A DNA stretch of 64,000 nt from Flavobacterium pectinovorum (GCF_006438875.1 NZ_RCZH01000002.1:19045-83044), one strand, 5' to 3'. Shown: positions 24,065-31,039, numbered from the stretch's first letter. Translations and numbers: made by a program. The notes: generated by a model from the letters alone, not told the origin.

Positions 24065-25186
24065 ATGACCCTAGCCCAAGAATTTAATAGTTTAAATGGT
24101 TTGATCGTTTCTCGCAAAACCTTAGAAGATTTACTTATTAAGGCTGAAAAGGAAAAAAACACGATCATATCAAAAAGAGTAATTAAGGTACTTCAGGCAT
24201 TTAAAGATGATACTTTTTTGATTGAAATAAACAATCTTGTTGAGCCATACGGTTTAAATGGTGTTAAGAAAGTCACTAAGAAAACACCCCTTAAAATCCC
24301 GATCACAAATCTGTTTGAGGTTTATACAAATAAAAACAAAAAACGTACTAAAGTCATAAAAAAAGCGCCAGTGACCAAAGCTGTTACAAAGCCCATGATA
24401 AAAAAGAATACAGTTGTAAAAAGTATTGCAAAGCCCATTGCAAAGGAAAAAATAGTTGTTGCAAAGCCAAATCTTAATAAAAATTCCTTAGCCTATAAAA
24501 TGGCTAACAAACCTAAAAACGTTAACTATTTCAAGATTGATAATAAAGATATATCAGACTTTTTAGGAAAAATTGAAATTCAGGAAAAAGAAAGCGTTGT
24601 AATCACATTAACAGGCGGTCAGGGATCAATGAAAACGAGAATGTGTTTTCAGTTCATTAATACTTTTGCTCAAAATTACAAGGTGGGTCATGCCAGTATC
24701 GAAGAGCATCCCGAAAGTACATTGTATTATGACAAAGCAAATGAGTACCTGAACAATCAGGCTTTGATTGATACCGAAGCACCTGTAATAAAAAGCGTTG
24801 CAGATTTAGATAAACTGATTAGAAATAATGATGTCATTGTAATTGACAGTTTCTCTAAAATGCAGGAAATGCAAAAAGGTTTTGAAGTTGACAAGGATTT
24901 AAGAAAGAAATACAACGGGAAGTTATTCATTGTCATTTTTCAGCAAACAACAGACGGTAAAATGCGTGGAGGTTCTAAAAGTCAATTTGATGCAGATGTT
25001 GTTTTATTTACGGAAAAGAAATCAGACTATAGAGAGAATTACATTTTTGCGGATAAAAACCGTTACCAAAGCAAACCGCTTGACACCTTAAAGTTTAATA
25101 TTTTCAATAAAAAACTTGTCTCGATTCAGGCTGAGAATCGCACAGAATCAAAAACAAAGAAGAAATTATCGTTCACGGTAAATTAA
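24065..25186 (+). CDS. RecA-fold ATPase with basic N-terminal extension; packaging candidate
   Basis: 373 residues. Residues 75-160 are Lys-rich (likely DNA-binding). The ATPase core has Walker A GGQGSMKT (184-191), Walker B VIVIDSF (257-263) and FQQTTDGKMRGGSKSQFDADV, like RadA/DnaB-class RecA-fold motors. It does not look like a terminase. Position among virion genes and beside an H1-like protein suggests genome packaging or delivery; a replication or transcription-factor role is the alternative. It ends 11 bp before palindrome copy D. Confidence 0.7.
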   Translation: MTLAQEFNSLNGLIVSRKTLEDLLIKAEKEKNTIISKRVIKVLQAFKDDTFLIEINNLVEPYGLNGVKKVTKKTPLKIPITNLFEVYTNKNKKRTKVIKKAPVTKAVTKPMIKKNTVVKSIAKPIAKEKIVVAKPNLNKNSLAYKMANKPKNVNYFKIDNKDISDFLGKIEIQEKESVVITLTGGQGSMKTRMCFQFINTFAQNYKVGHASIEEHPESTLYYDKANEYLNNQALIDTEAPVIKSVADLDKLIRNNDVIVIDSFSKMQEMQKGFEVDKDLRKKYNGKLFIVIFQQTTDGKMRGGSKSQFDADVVLFTEKKSDYRENYIFADKNRYQSKPLDTLKFNIFNKKLVSIQAENRTESKTKKKLSFTVN

Positions 25187-25197
25187 TAAAGTAAAAA

Positions 25198-25257
25198 GTA
25201 GATTTTTTTTTAATCCGGATGCTCATTTCTCCATGTTAATTTCAATAAAAAATCTAC
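25198..25257 (+). repeat. 60-bp palindromic repeat, copy D (most diverged)
   Basis: GTAGATTTTTTTT...AAAAAATCTAC, 60 bp. Ends and length are conserved but the interior is AT-rich and lacks CTGCAG; it keeps TCCGGA. Confidence 0.85.
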
Positions 25258-25295
25258 AATTCAAAAATAATCATCAACTAAATCAATCAAAAAAC

Positions 25296-25538
25296 ATGAG
25301 AACAACGAAAAGAAAAACGACAGCTAAAAGAACAACTGCAAAAAAGCCAACTGTTAGAGGCTTAAAGAAAATTTGCAGTGGTGTTGTTAAAGCCACTGGA
25401 TTAAAAGCAGATGGCACACTCAAAAAAGGTTACAAATACATAGCAGGAGGAAAAATTGTAAAAGTAACCCCGAAACCAGTTGCGAAAAAGAAACCAGTAG
25501 CAAAGAAAAAGACCGTTAGAAAAACTAAAAAAAGATAA
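25296..25538 (+). CDS. Histone H1-like basic DNA-binding protein
   Basis: 80 residues from the ATG at 25296; the frame opens inside palindrome copy D, but no sensible start exists there. Extremely Lys/Arg-rich ends (MRTTKRKTTAKRTTAKK; VAKKKPVAKKKTVRKTKKR) flank GLKADGTLKKGYKYIAGGK. It probably condenses DNA in the virion. Directly followed by the spike N-terminal gene. Confidence 0.75.
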   Translation: MRTTKRKTTAKRTTAKKPTVRGLKKICSGVVKATGLKADGTLKKGYKYIAGGKIVKVTPKPVAKKKPVAKKKTVRKTKKR

Positions 25539-25817
25539 ATGTCTGCTATAGTAAAATTCATAAAGGATGAAAAGGGAAATGTCTTGGTGTATAAAACCCA
25601 AGACAATTCCCTTTTGTGGTCAATAAACCCTGCGCAAAATGTGGTAAAAGACCCATCTAATAAAGAAACGTTTAAGATTCAGTCTGACGCTTCTTTTGGC
25701 AGGAATCCTTTTGTTTTAAAATACAAAGAGGTAGATTGCTTATTGTGTGAGCCTCCTATTGTCGCAACAAACTTTAATGATTTTTTGATAGAGCTATCAA
25801 GAAACTTTTTTTTTTGA
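25539..25817 (+). CDS. Spike protein, N-terminal anchor part (frame interrupted at T10)
   Basis: 92 residues. MSAIVKFIKDEKGNVLVYK...NPFVLKYKEV...FNDFLIELSRNFFF is clearly homologous to the first 93 residues of 28211-29047. The frame ends at a TGA directly after a run of ten T (25806-25815). Removing one T continues it as NFFFEISENGQSFQGV into the long repeat protein. So this is the 5' part of one spike gene that is out of frame in this sequence, by slippage, phase variation or read error. Confidence 0.8.
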   Translation: MSAIVKFIKDEKGNVLVYKTQDNSLLWSINPAQNVVKDPSNKETFKIQSDASFGRNPFVLKYKEVDCLLCEPPIVATNFNDFLIELSRNFFF

Positions 25818-25884
25818 AATAAGCGAGAATGGGCAAAGCTTTCAGGGCGTTCCTATCTTTCAAAAAGTAGAAACATTTTCCGAA

Positions 25885-28191
25885 TTGATCTTAGGCGAAA
25901 ATGTAGGCGACATATCCTATGTTAGACAATCGCAAGGTACTTCTTGGTTGCCAAGTTCTTTAGGCGGTACATATTACCCCGAAGGTTGGTACTCTTGGGA
26001 TGGTGTAAAATGGATTTCTGATCGTAACGCAATAGCTAATGCAATCCATGAAATTATTTTAAAAAATGATTTAAGCGATTATTCTAATTTGTCGGTCAAT
26101 CCTTTCTTGAGACAAAATGATTTATCAGGAACTTTGCCAATTAGCATTACAGGAAATGCAGAAACAGTAACTACAAACGCTAACTTAACAGGAGATGTTA
26201 GCAGTGTTGGCAATGTTGTTTCATTGCCCAGTACTAATGTTACCGCAAAATTATTGACAGGTTATCTTTCAAGTGCGGGTACAATAACACCAAACGATAC
26301 CATTTTACTGGCGATAAATAAGTTAAACGGCAATGATGCTTTAAAAGCGCCTTTAGCTTCTCCCGCTTTTACAGGATCACCAACATTGCCAACGGGAACA
26401 ACAGGCGTTACCCAAGCAACTGGAAATAACACAACGGCTTTGGCGACAACTGCATTTGTTAATGCTGAAATAGCCAATGACACGCCAAGTAAAACAGGTG
26501 CGGGAGCGTCAGGAACTTGGGCGATCGGAATCACAGGAAATGCGGGAACGGTAACTACAAACGCTAACTTAACGGGTGATGTTACCAGTGTTGGCAATAC
26601 CACCTCTTTAGCGAGTTCGGTTGTTACCTCGAAATTGTTGACGGGTTATGTTTCGGGTGCGGGCGTAATTGCATCAACCGATACGATTTTACAGGCTGTA
26701 AATAAATTAAACGGTAATGATGCTTTAAAAGCACCTTTAGCTTCTCCCGCTTTCACAGGAGCGCCAACATTGCCAACAGGAACAATTGGCGTTACCCAAG
26801 CAACAGGAAATAATACAACGGCTTTGGCGACAACGGCATTTGTTAATGCTGAAATAGCCAACGACGCACCAAGTAAAACAGGTTCGGGAGCGTCAGGAAC
26901 TTGGGCGATCGGAATCACGGGAAATTCGGGAACGGTAACTACAAACGCTAACTTAACGGGTGATGTTACCAGTGTTGGCAATACGACTTCACTCGCCAGT
27001 TCAATTGTTACCTCAAAATTATTGACGGGTTATGTTTCAGGTGCGGGCGTTGTTGCACCAACCGATACGATTTTGCAGGCTGTAAATAAATTAAACGGTA
27101 ATGATGCGTTAAAAGCGCCTTTAGCTTCTCCCGTTTTTACAGGAGCACCAACATTGCCAACGGGAACAATTGGCGTTACCCAAACAGCAGGGAACAACAC
27201 AACGGCTTTAGCGACAACAGCATTTGTTAGTACGGAAATTGCTAATAATACTCCAACTAAAACGGGTTCGGGAGCGTCAGGAACTTGGGGAATTGGGATT
27301 ACTGGAAATGCGGGAACAGTAACTACAAACGCTAACTTAACGGGTGATGTTACCAGTGTTGGTAATACGACTTCATTAGCCAGTTCAGTAGTGACCTCGA
27401 AATTATTGACAGGTTATGTTTCGGGTGCGGGCGTTGTTGCGTCAACCGATACGATTTTGCAGGCTGTAAATAAACTAAATGGTAATGATGCTTTAAAAGC
27501 TCCTTTGGCTTCTCCCGCTTTCACAGGATCGCCAACATTGCCAACGGGAACAATAGGCACTACCCAAACCGCAGGAAATAACACAACGGCTTTAGCGACA
27601 ACAGCATTTGTTAGTACGGAAATTGCGAATAATACCCCAACTAAAACAGGTTCGGGAGCGTCAGGAACTTGGGCGATCGGAATCACAGGAAATGCGGGAA
27701 CAGTAACTACAAACGCTAACTTAACGGGTGATGTTACCAGTGTTGGTAATACGACTTCATTAGCCAGTTCAGTAGTGACCTCGAAATTATTGACAGGTTA
27801 TGTTTCGGGTGCGGGCGTTGTTGCGTCAACCGATACGATTTTGCAGGCTGTAAATAAACTAAATGGTAATGATGCTTTAAAAGCTCCTTTGGCTTCTCCC
27901 GCTTTCACAGGAGCGCCAACATTGCCAACGGGAACAATTGGTGTTACCCAAACAGCAGGAAATAACACAACGGCTTTGGCTACGACTGCATTTGTTACTA
28001 CAGCCAATAATCTTAAAGCGCCTGTAGCTGATCCAACATTTACGGGAGTAATCAAGATAAGCGCTTTGAATACTGCTCCTGCAAGCGCAATAGCCACAGG
28101 AGTACTGGGCGAAATCAGAATCACAGCAACTTTTATTTATATATGTACAGCAACCAATACATGGGTAAGATGTGCTTTAGCAACTTGGTAA
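25885..28191 (+). CDS. Spike / receptor-binding fibre, repeat part (continuation of 25539-25817)
   Basis: The frame is open back to the T10 tract. The first listed codon is TTG and I see no Met anywhere in the 768 residues, so it is not an independent gene. After YSWDGVKWIS come about 4.5 repeats of 128 residues (exactly 384 bp) built from phage-fibre units LKAPLASPAFTGSPTLPTG...TTALATTAFV, and a short beta end (GEIRITATFIYICT). A trimeric fibre that binds the host surface is likely. Near-identical DNA repeats allow recombination. Confidence 0.8.
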   Translation: MILGENVGDISYVRQSQGTSWLPSSLGGTYYPEGWYSWDGVKWISDRNAIANAIHEIILKNDLSDYSNLSVNPFLRQNDLSGTLPISITGNAETVTTNANLTGDVSSVGNVVSLPSTNVTAKLLTGYLSSAGTITPNDTILLAINKLNGNDALKAPLASPAFTGSPTLPTGTTGVTQATGNNTTALATTAFVNAEIANDTPSKTGAGASGTWAIGITGNAGTVTTNANLTGDVTSVGNTTSLASSVVTSKLLTGYVSGAGVIASTDTILQAVNKLNGNDALKAPLASPAFTGAPTLPTGTIGVTQATGNNTTALATTAFVNAEIANDAPSKTGSGASGTWAIGITGNSGTVTTNANLTGDVTSVGNTTSLASSIVTSKLLTGYVSGAGVVAPTDTILQAVNKLNGNDALKAPLASPVFTGAPTLPTGTIGVTQTAGNNTTALATTAFVSTEIANNTPTKTGSGASGTWGIGITGNAGTVTTNANLTGDVTSVGNTTSLASSVVTSKLLTGYVSGAGVVASTDTILQAVNKLNGNDALKAPLASPAFTGSPTLPTGTIGTTQTAGNNTTALATTAFVSTEIANNTPTKTGSGASGTWAIGITGNAGTVTTNANLTGDVTSVGNTTSLASSVVTSKLLTGYVSGAGVVASTDTILQAVNKLNGNDALKAPLASPAFTGAPTLPTGTIGVTQTAGNNTTALATTAFVTTANNLKAPVADPTFTGVIKISALNTAPASAIATGVLGEIRITATFIYICTATNTWVRCALATW

Positions 28192-28210
28192 TTAATAAAA
28201 ATAAACAAAA

Positions 28211-29047
28211 ATGAGTGTAAATATTTTAAAATTTATAAAAGACGATCAGGGAAGCGTTAGGGTTTACAAAATAGCGGATAATACGTTATTAGCTTCATTA
28301 AATCCTGCCTCAAATATTATTAAAGATCGATCCCAAAAAGATTTCTTTATAATTCAGAATGAAAACGGGGAAAATCCTTTTGTTTTAAGTTACTTAGAAA
28401 TTAGCAAATCATTATGTGAGCCTGAAATTTACGCTGAGAATTTTAATGAGTTTCTAATTGAATTAGCCGATAAATTCTTTTACACTTCTGAAGGTTCTTC
28501 TAGTTCAATTCCTTCTCCACTGGCTGTAAATGTAATTAATTTCGACCCTTATTTGCATAAATATAAAAATCCTTATTTATGCGACGCAAGCTACTATGAA
28601 CCAACCTACAATCCTTTTATTGTTAGGCTTTCTATGATTTTTGACACGTCAATTAATGCAGATAGTTACAAGGTAATTAATAATGATTCTTTTAACAATC
28701 GAAGTATGCATCAATTCAGTAATTTGAGTTATCCAGCCACACGAACGTATGATTTTTATACCTTTTTCAGATTCATGGATATGTATATAAAGTTTGCTCC
28801 ACGCCCTAATAATTTAGCAATAGTAGGAACTGGAAAAAGGATCACAGTTGAAATTTTTTTAGATGTAAGGACTAATGAGTTTTTTATAGCGCATCATCAT
28901 ACTAATTTACCTCCACTTCAAGCCCCAAATTTTGAAATGCCAAAATTAAAGCAAGATGTAGCAAGTCCCGCAGAGAACGGAATAGAAATAAATCTCCCCG
29001 AATATTATTTGACTATAATGTTTGAATCTCCTTCGCAGGTTTCATAG
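28211..29047 (+). CDS. Second spike protein sharing the anchor domain
   Basis: 278 residues. Residues 1-93 match the anchor of the preceding spike (MSVNILKFIKDDQGSVRVYK...), intact here because its codons (GATAAATTCTTTTAC) lack the long T run. Residues 100-278 are an unrelated, aromatic-rich domain of unknown fold. The modular plan, one anchor with different tips, fits receptor-binding or vertex proteins. Last late gene, with a terminator after it. Confidence 0.75.
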   Translation: MSVNILKFIKDDQGSVRVYKIADNTLLASLNPASNIIKDRSQKDFFIIQNENGENPFVLSYLEISKSLCEPEIYAENFNEFLIELADKFFYTSEGSSSSIPSPLAVNVINFDPYLHKYKNPYLCDASYYEPTYNPFIVRLSMIFDTSINADSYKVINNDSFNNRSMHQFSNLSYPATRTYDFYTFFRFMDMYIKFAPRPNNLAIVGTGKRITVEIFLDVRTNEFFIAHHHTNLPPLQAPNFEMPKLKQDVASPAENGIEINLPEYYLTIMFESPSQVS

Positions 29048-29065
29048 TTTTTTGTTTTTAGTTAG

Positions 29066-29101
29066 AAAATCGTGTTACAGAAATGTAATGCGATTTTTTT
29101 T
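29066..29101 (+). terminator. Terminator of the late operon
   Basis: AAATCGTGTTACA / TGTAATGCGATTT with two G-T pairs, a GAAA tetraloop and a following T8 tract. Confidence 0.85.
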
Positions 29102-29121
29102 GTTTAAAAAATAAGTGAAAA

Positions 29122-29181
29122 GTAGATTTTTTTGCTTGGCCAAAAGATCTGCAGAAACGAAGCTCGTTAAAAAAAGTCTAC
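29122..29181 (+). repeat. 60-bp palindromic repeat, copy E
   Basis: GTAGATTTTTTT...AAAAAAAGTCTAC with TGGCCA, AGATCT and CTGCAG inside. First of three copies at an exact 88-bp period. Confidence 0.9.
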
Positions 29182-29209
29182 ATTGCATTTAATAGGTAAC
29201 TAATTAAAT

Positions 29210-29269
29210 GTAGATTTTTATTCGTTTCTGGAAAAAGCGCCGGCACGGATCTGAGCGAAAAAAATCTAC
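29210..29269 (+). repeat. 60-bp palindromic repeat, copy F
   Basis: GTAGATTTTTAT...GAAAAAAATCTAC with GCCGGC near the centre; it starts 88 bp after copy E. Confidence 0.9.
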
Positions 29270-29297
29270 ATTACGTTTGCTTGGTAATTATTTAAAT

Positions 29298-29357
29298 GTA
29301 GATTTTTTTGTGAACCTGGAAAAAGATCCGGAGCTGATATCTTGATTAAAAGTCTAC
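29298..29357 (+). repeat. 60-bp palindromic repeat, copy G
   Basis: GTAGATTTTTTT...ATTAAAAGTCTAC with TCCGGA and GATATC inside; it starts 88 bp after copy F. The 28-bp spacers between E, F and G are also alike (ATT.C.TTT...GGTAA). Confidence 0.9.
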
Positions 29358-29402
29358 ATTTTGTTAATTTTAAGACCCTTATTTTTACCCCCCTATCCCC
29401 CA

Positions 29403-29548
29403 ATGTTTATAAATTTTTTAGCCAATGTTTATAAACAAAAACAGTCAAAAATTAGTTTGTAAACGTTTTGTAAACAGATTAAAACATTGACTAACAGCCA
29501 TTTGTGTAAATAAATTCAATTGTTTACAATGTTTACATTTTTTTTGTA
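29403..29548. repeat. Right GTTTAYA repeat array
   Basis: TGTTTATAAA (twice), TGTAAAC and TGTTTACA words, just after a C-tract (CCCCCCTATCCCCC, 29388-29401) and before the integrase 3' end. 29528-29548 is a 21-bp inverted copy of 5554-5574. Confidence 0.65.
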
Positions 29549-29577
29549 TACCGTACCTTGGCGTGTTACTAATTAAT

Positions 29578-30750
29578 TTAAAATTTCACTTTTGCGTCTT
29601 TGATTGTTGCATCACATCCGTTATTCCTTGGCGTGTATAATTCAGTTATTTTAATATCATAATGCCGGGCTTGGTCACGAACTTTTATTGCCGGAATCCC
29701 GCTGTTTAATAAATCTGTAATTCCTGTATCTTTTAAAGAATAAAATTGATACTTACTTTCAAGACTCAAATCCTGTCTTAATTTTTCCCAAGCCGTTGCA
29801 ATTTTTCTTACTGGCATTTGCACCGAACCAGATTTAAAATTGTCGCTAGAAAAAAGGTAATCATTAGGCTTTGATTTTTCAAGGTGTTTTATTAAAAGAG
29901 GCAAAAACTGAGAAGGTATTGTTATTGTTTCGTCTTTTTTATTTTTAGAGATTTCCTCCGATAAAAAAATTGAACTATCTTCCAGATTAATGGCACTTAC
30001 TTTAATTTTTCTTAATTCTGTATTTCTTATTAGACAAAAATAGGTTGTCATGCATAAAGTGTAAAAACTGTTGTCGTAAGACTGTAGTTTTTCCTGAACG
30101 GCATTTTTGATTTGTACGGGTAAAATATTCCTCTTTTTAGGCGGTGATTTCATAGGCTGAATACCTGCCGTTGGATTTTCACTTAAAACGCCTCTACTGA
30201 CCAAAAACTCACAAAATAGCTTTATAAAATTCAGATGATTGTTTCTTGTGCGTGGAGAATTATTTCTATCAACATATCCCCAGTCCAAATACTGCACGCA
30301 TATTTTTTTATTTATCTCTATCGCAAAAGTAATTTTAATATGTTTTTCAATAAAAAACTGTTGAAATAAATTTAGATTAGAACTGTAGGTTCTCACAGTG
30401 TCTTCCCTTATCACATTATCTTTTAGCTGCTTTTTTAATTGTTTCAAAAACGCATTGATTACATCCTGAAAAGTTTTATAATTCTTTCCAGTTTGTTCAA
30501 AAAATGGCGACCACCCGGCCGACAACTTATTGTTTATTTCAAGAGTTATTTTTTTACCGTGTTTAAGTCTCTCGGTCTTATTACTAATTACCGGAACTCG
30601 CAAGCGTTGCAATTCCAATTTTCCGTTTACTGGGTTCTTTGCGTAATACACAATCACCCAATCTTTATTAGTTCGAAGTTCTGCGGGTTTATAATCTATA
30701 AAAGCAATGCTTTTATTACGTGTGGGAAGGTTTTTTTTTGAATTTGGCAT
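29578..30750 (-). CDS. int: Tyrosine recombinase integrase
   Basis: 390 residues. Arm-binding region, SAM-like core-binding domain (about 90-195: FQDVINAFLKQLKKQLK...NNHLNFIKLFCEFLV), then the catalytic domain with Arg in LIRNTELRKI, the Lys region KNKKDETITIP, SLKDTGITDLL, Arg-His in DQARHYD, and Tyr in TELYTPR. This is the Bacteroidota phage/transposon integrase type. It is transcribed away from tRNA-Ser and ends beside the right array. It should join attP to the tRNA-Ser 3' end. No excisionase is recognised. Confidence 0.92.
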   Translation of the reverse strand: MPNSKKNLPTRNKSIAFIDYKPAELRTNKDWVIVYYAKNPVNGKLELQRLRVPVISNKTERLKHGKKITLEINNKLSAGWSPFFEQTGKNYKTFQDVINAFLKQLKKQLKDNVIREDTVRTYSSNLNLFQQFFIEKHIKITFAIEINKKICVQYLDWGYVDRNNSPRTRNNHLNFIKLFCEFLVSRGVLSENPTAGIQPMKSPPKKRNILPVQIKNAVQEKLQSYDNSFYTLCMTTYFCLIRNTELRKIKVSAINLEDSSIFLSEEISKNKKDETITIPSQFLPLLIKHLEKSKPNDYLFSSDNFKSGSVQMPVRKIATAWEKLRQDLSLESKYQFYSLKDTGITDLLNSGIPAIKVRDQARHYDIKITELYTPRNNGCDATIKDAKVKF

Positions 30751-30795
30751 TTTTTTTTATGGCTTAAAAAACTCTCGCTTTTTAAACTATAACAA

Positions 30796-30814
30796 TTTGA
30801 CACAAATTTGACAC
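30796..30814. promoter_or_regulatory. Putative integrase arm-type site (right)
   Basis: TTTGACACAAATTTGACAC, a near copy of 5045-5063, 58 bp inside attR and upstream of int. Binding here could also control int expression. Confidence 0.55.
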
Positions 30815-30821
30815 GTACTTT

Positions 30822-30870
30822 TAAAAAAAAACTCGTTAACGCCATATATTATTGACGTTAACGGAGTTTT
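30822..30870 (-). terminator. Element-supplied terminator for tRNA-Ser
   Basis: Minus strand: ACTCCGTTAACG, spacer, CGTTAACGAGT, then a T tract, starting just after the tRNA CCA end. It replaces the host terminator now at 4900-4927. Confidence 0.8.
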
Positions 30871-30959
30871 GGCAGAGAGGAAGGGATTCGAACCCTCGAT
30901 ACAGTTACCCATATACTAGCTTTCCAGGCTAGCTCCTTAAACCACTCGGACACCTCTCT
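30870..30959 (-). tRNA. tRNA-Ser(GGA)
   Basis: 90 nt: acceptor AGAGAGG / CCTCTCT, discriminator G, encoded CCA; anticodon stem GCTAGC with loop CTGGAAA (anticodon GGA); long variable arm as in class II tRNA; T-loop GGTTCGAATCC. The 3' end is the integration site. Confidence 0.95.
30872..30888. other. attR core
   Basis: 17 bp identical to 4949-4965, covering the acceptor and T-stem 3' strand of tRNA-Ser. The element side supplies the bases that complete CCA. Confidence 0.85.
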
Positions 30960-31039
30960 AATTAGGTTTGCAAATAACATAAAAAAAACTGAGGTAGAAA
31001 AACAAAATCAACATTAGTTTAGAAGACTTTTGATTTTAT

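Larger units (their letters stand above)
4949..30888. mobile_element. Integrated temperate element (candidate tailless prophage) in tRNA-Ser
   Basis: Bounded by 17-bp direct repeats (4949-4965, 30872-30888), the right one inside tRNA-Ser, with a tyrosine integrase next to it. Contents are a CI-like repressor, a primase-helicase, many small genes, a cargo block on the opposite strand, and a virion/lysis operon with capsid candidates, peptidoglycan-binding protein, GH19 endolysin, holin, u-spanin-like protein, ATPase, basic protein and spikes. Large terminase, portal, tape measure, sheath and HK97-type capsid genes are not recognisable. Seven 60-bp palindromes are confined to it. Confidence 0.88.

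Noticed and set aside
24065..25186. ATPase as large terminase
   Set aside because: It has no nuclease domain, and the motif order and FQQTTDGKMRGGS region resemble RadA/DnaB-type RecA-fold proteins.
26262..28124. Several minus-strand frames of 90-113 codons opposite the spike
   Set aside because: They recur with the 384-bp repeats and are antisense shadows of low-complexity fibre sequence.
6485..29357. Reading the 60-bp palindromes as a CRISPR array or integron attC sites
   Set aside because: Spacers are not unique uniform units (four copies are isolated by kilobases) and no cas gene is present. The ends GTAGA/TCTAC do not fit the attC core consensus GTTRRRY and there is no IntI-type gene.
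6485..29357. Palindromes as MITEs of an insertion sequence
   Set aside because: No target-site duplications can be seen, length is fixed at 60 bp, all face one way and all lie at gene-block junctions; no transposase occurs in the window.
4949..30888. Element as an integrative conjugative element
   Set aside because: No relaxase, TraG-type coupling protein or Tra genes; endolysin, holin, spanin-like and spike genes favour a virus.
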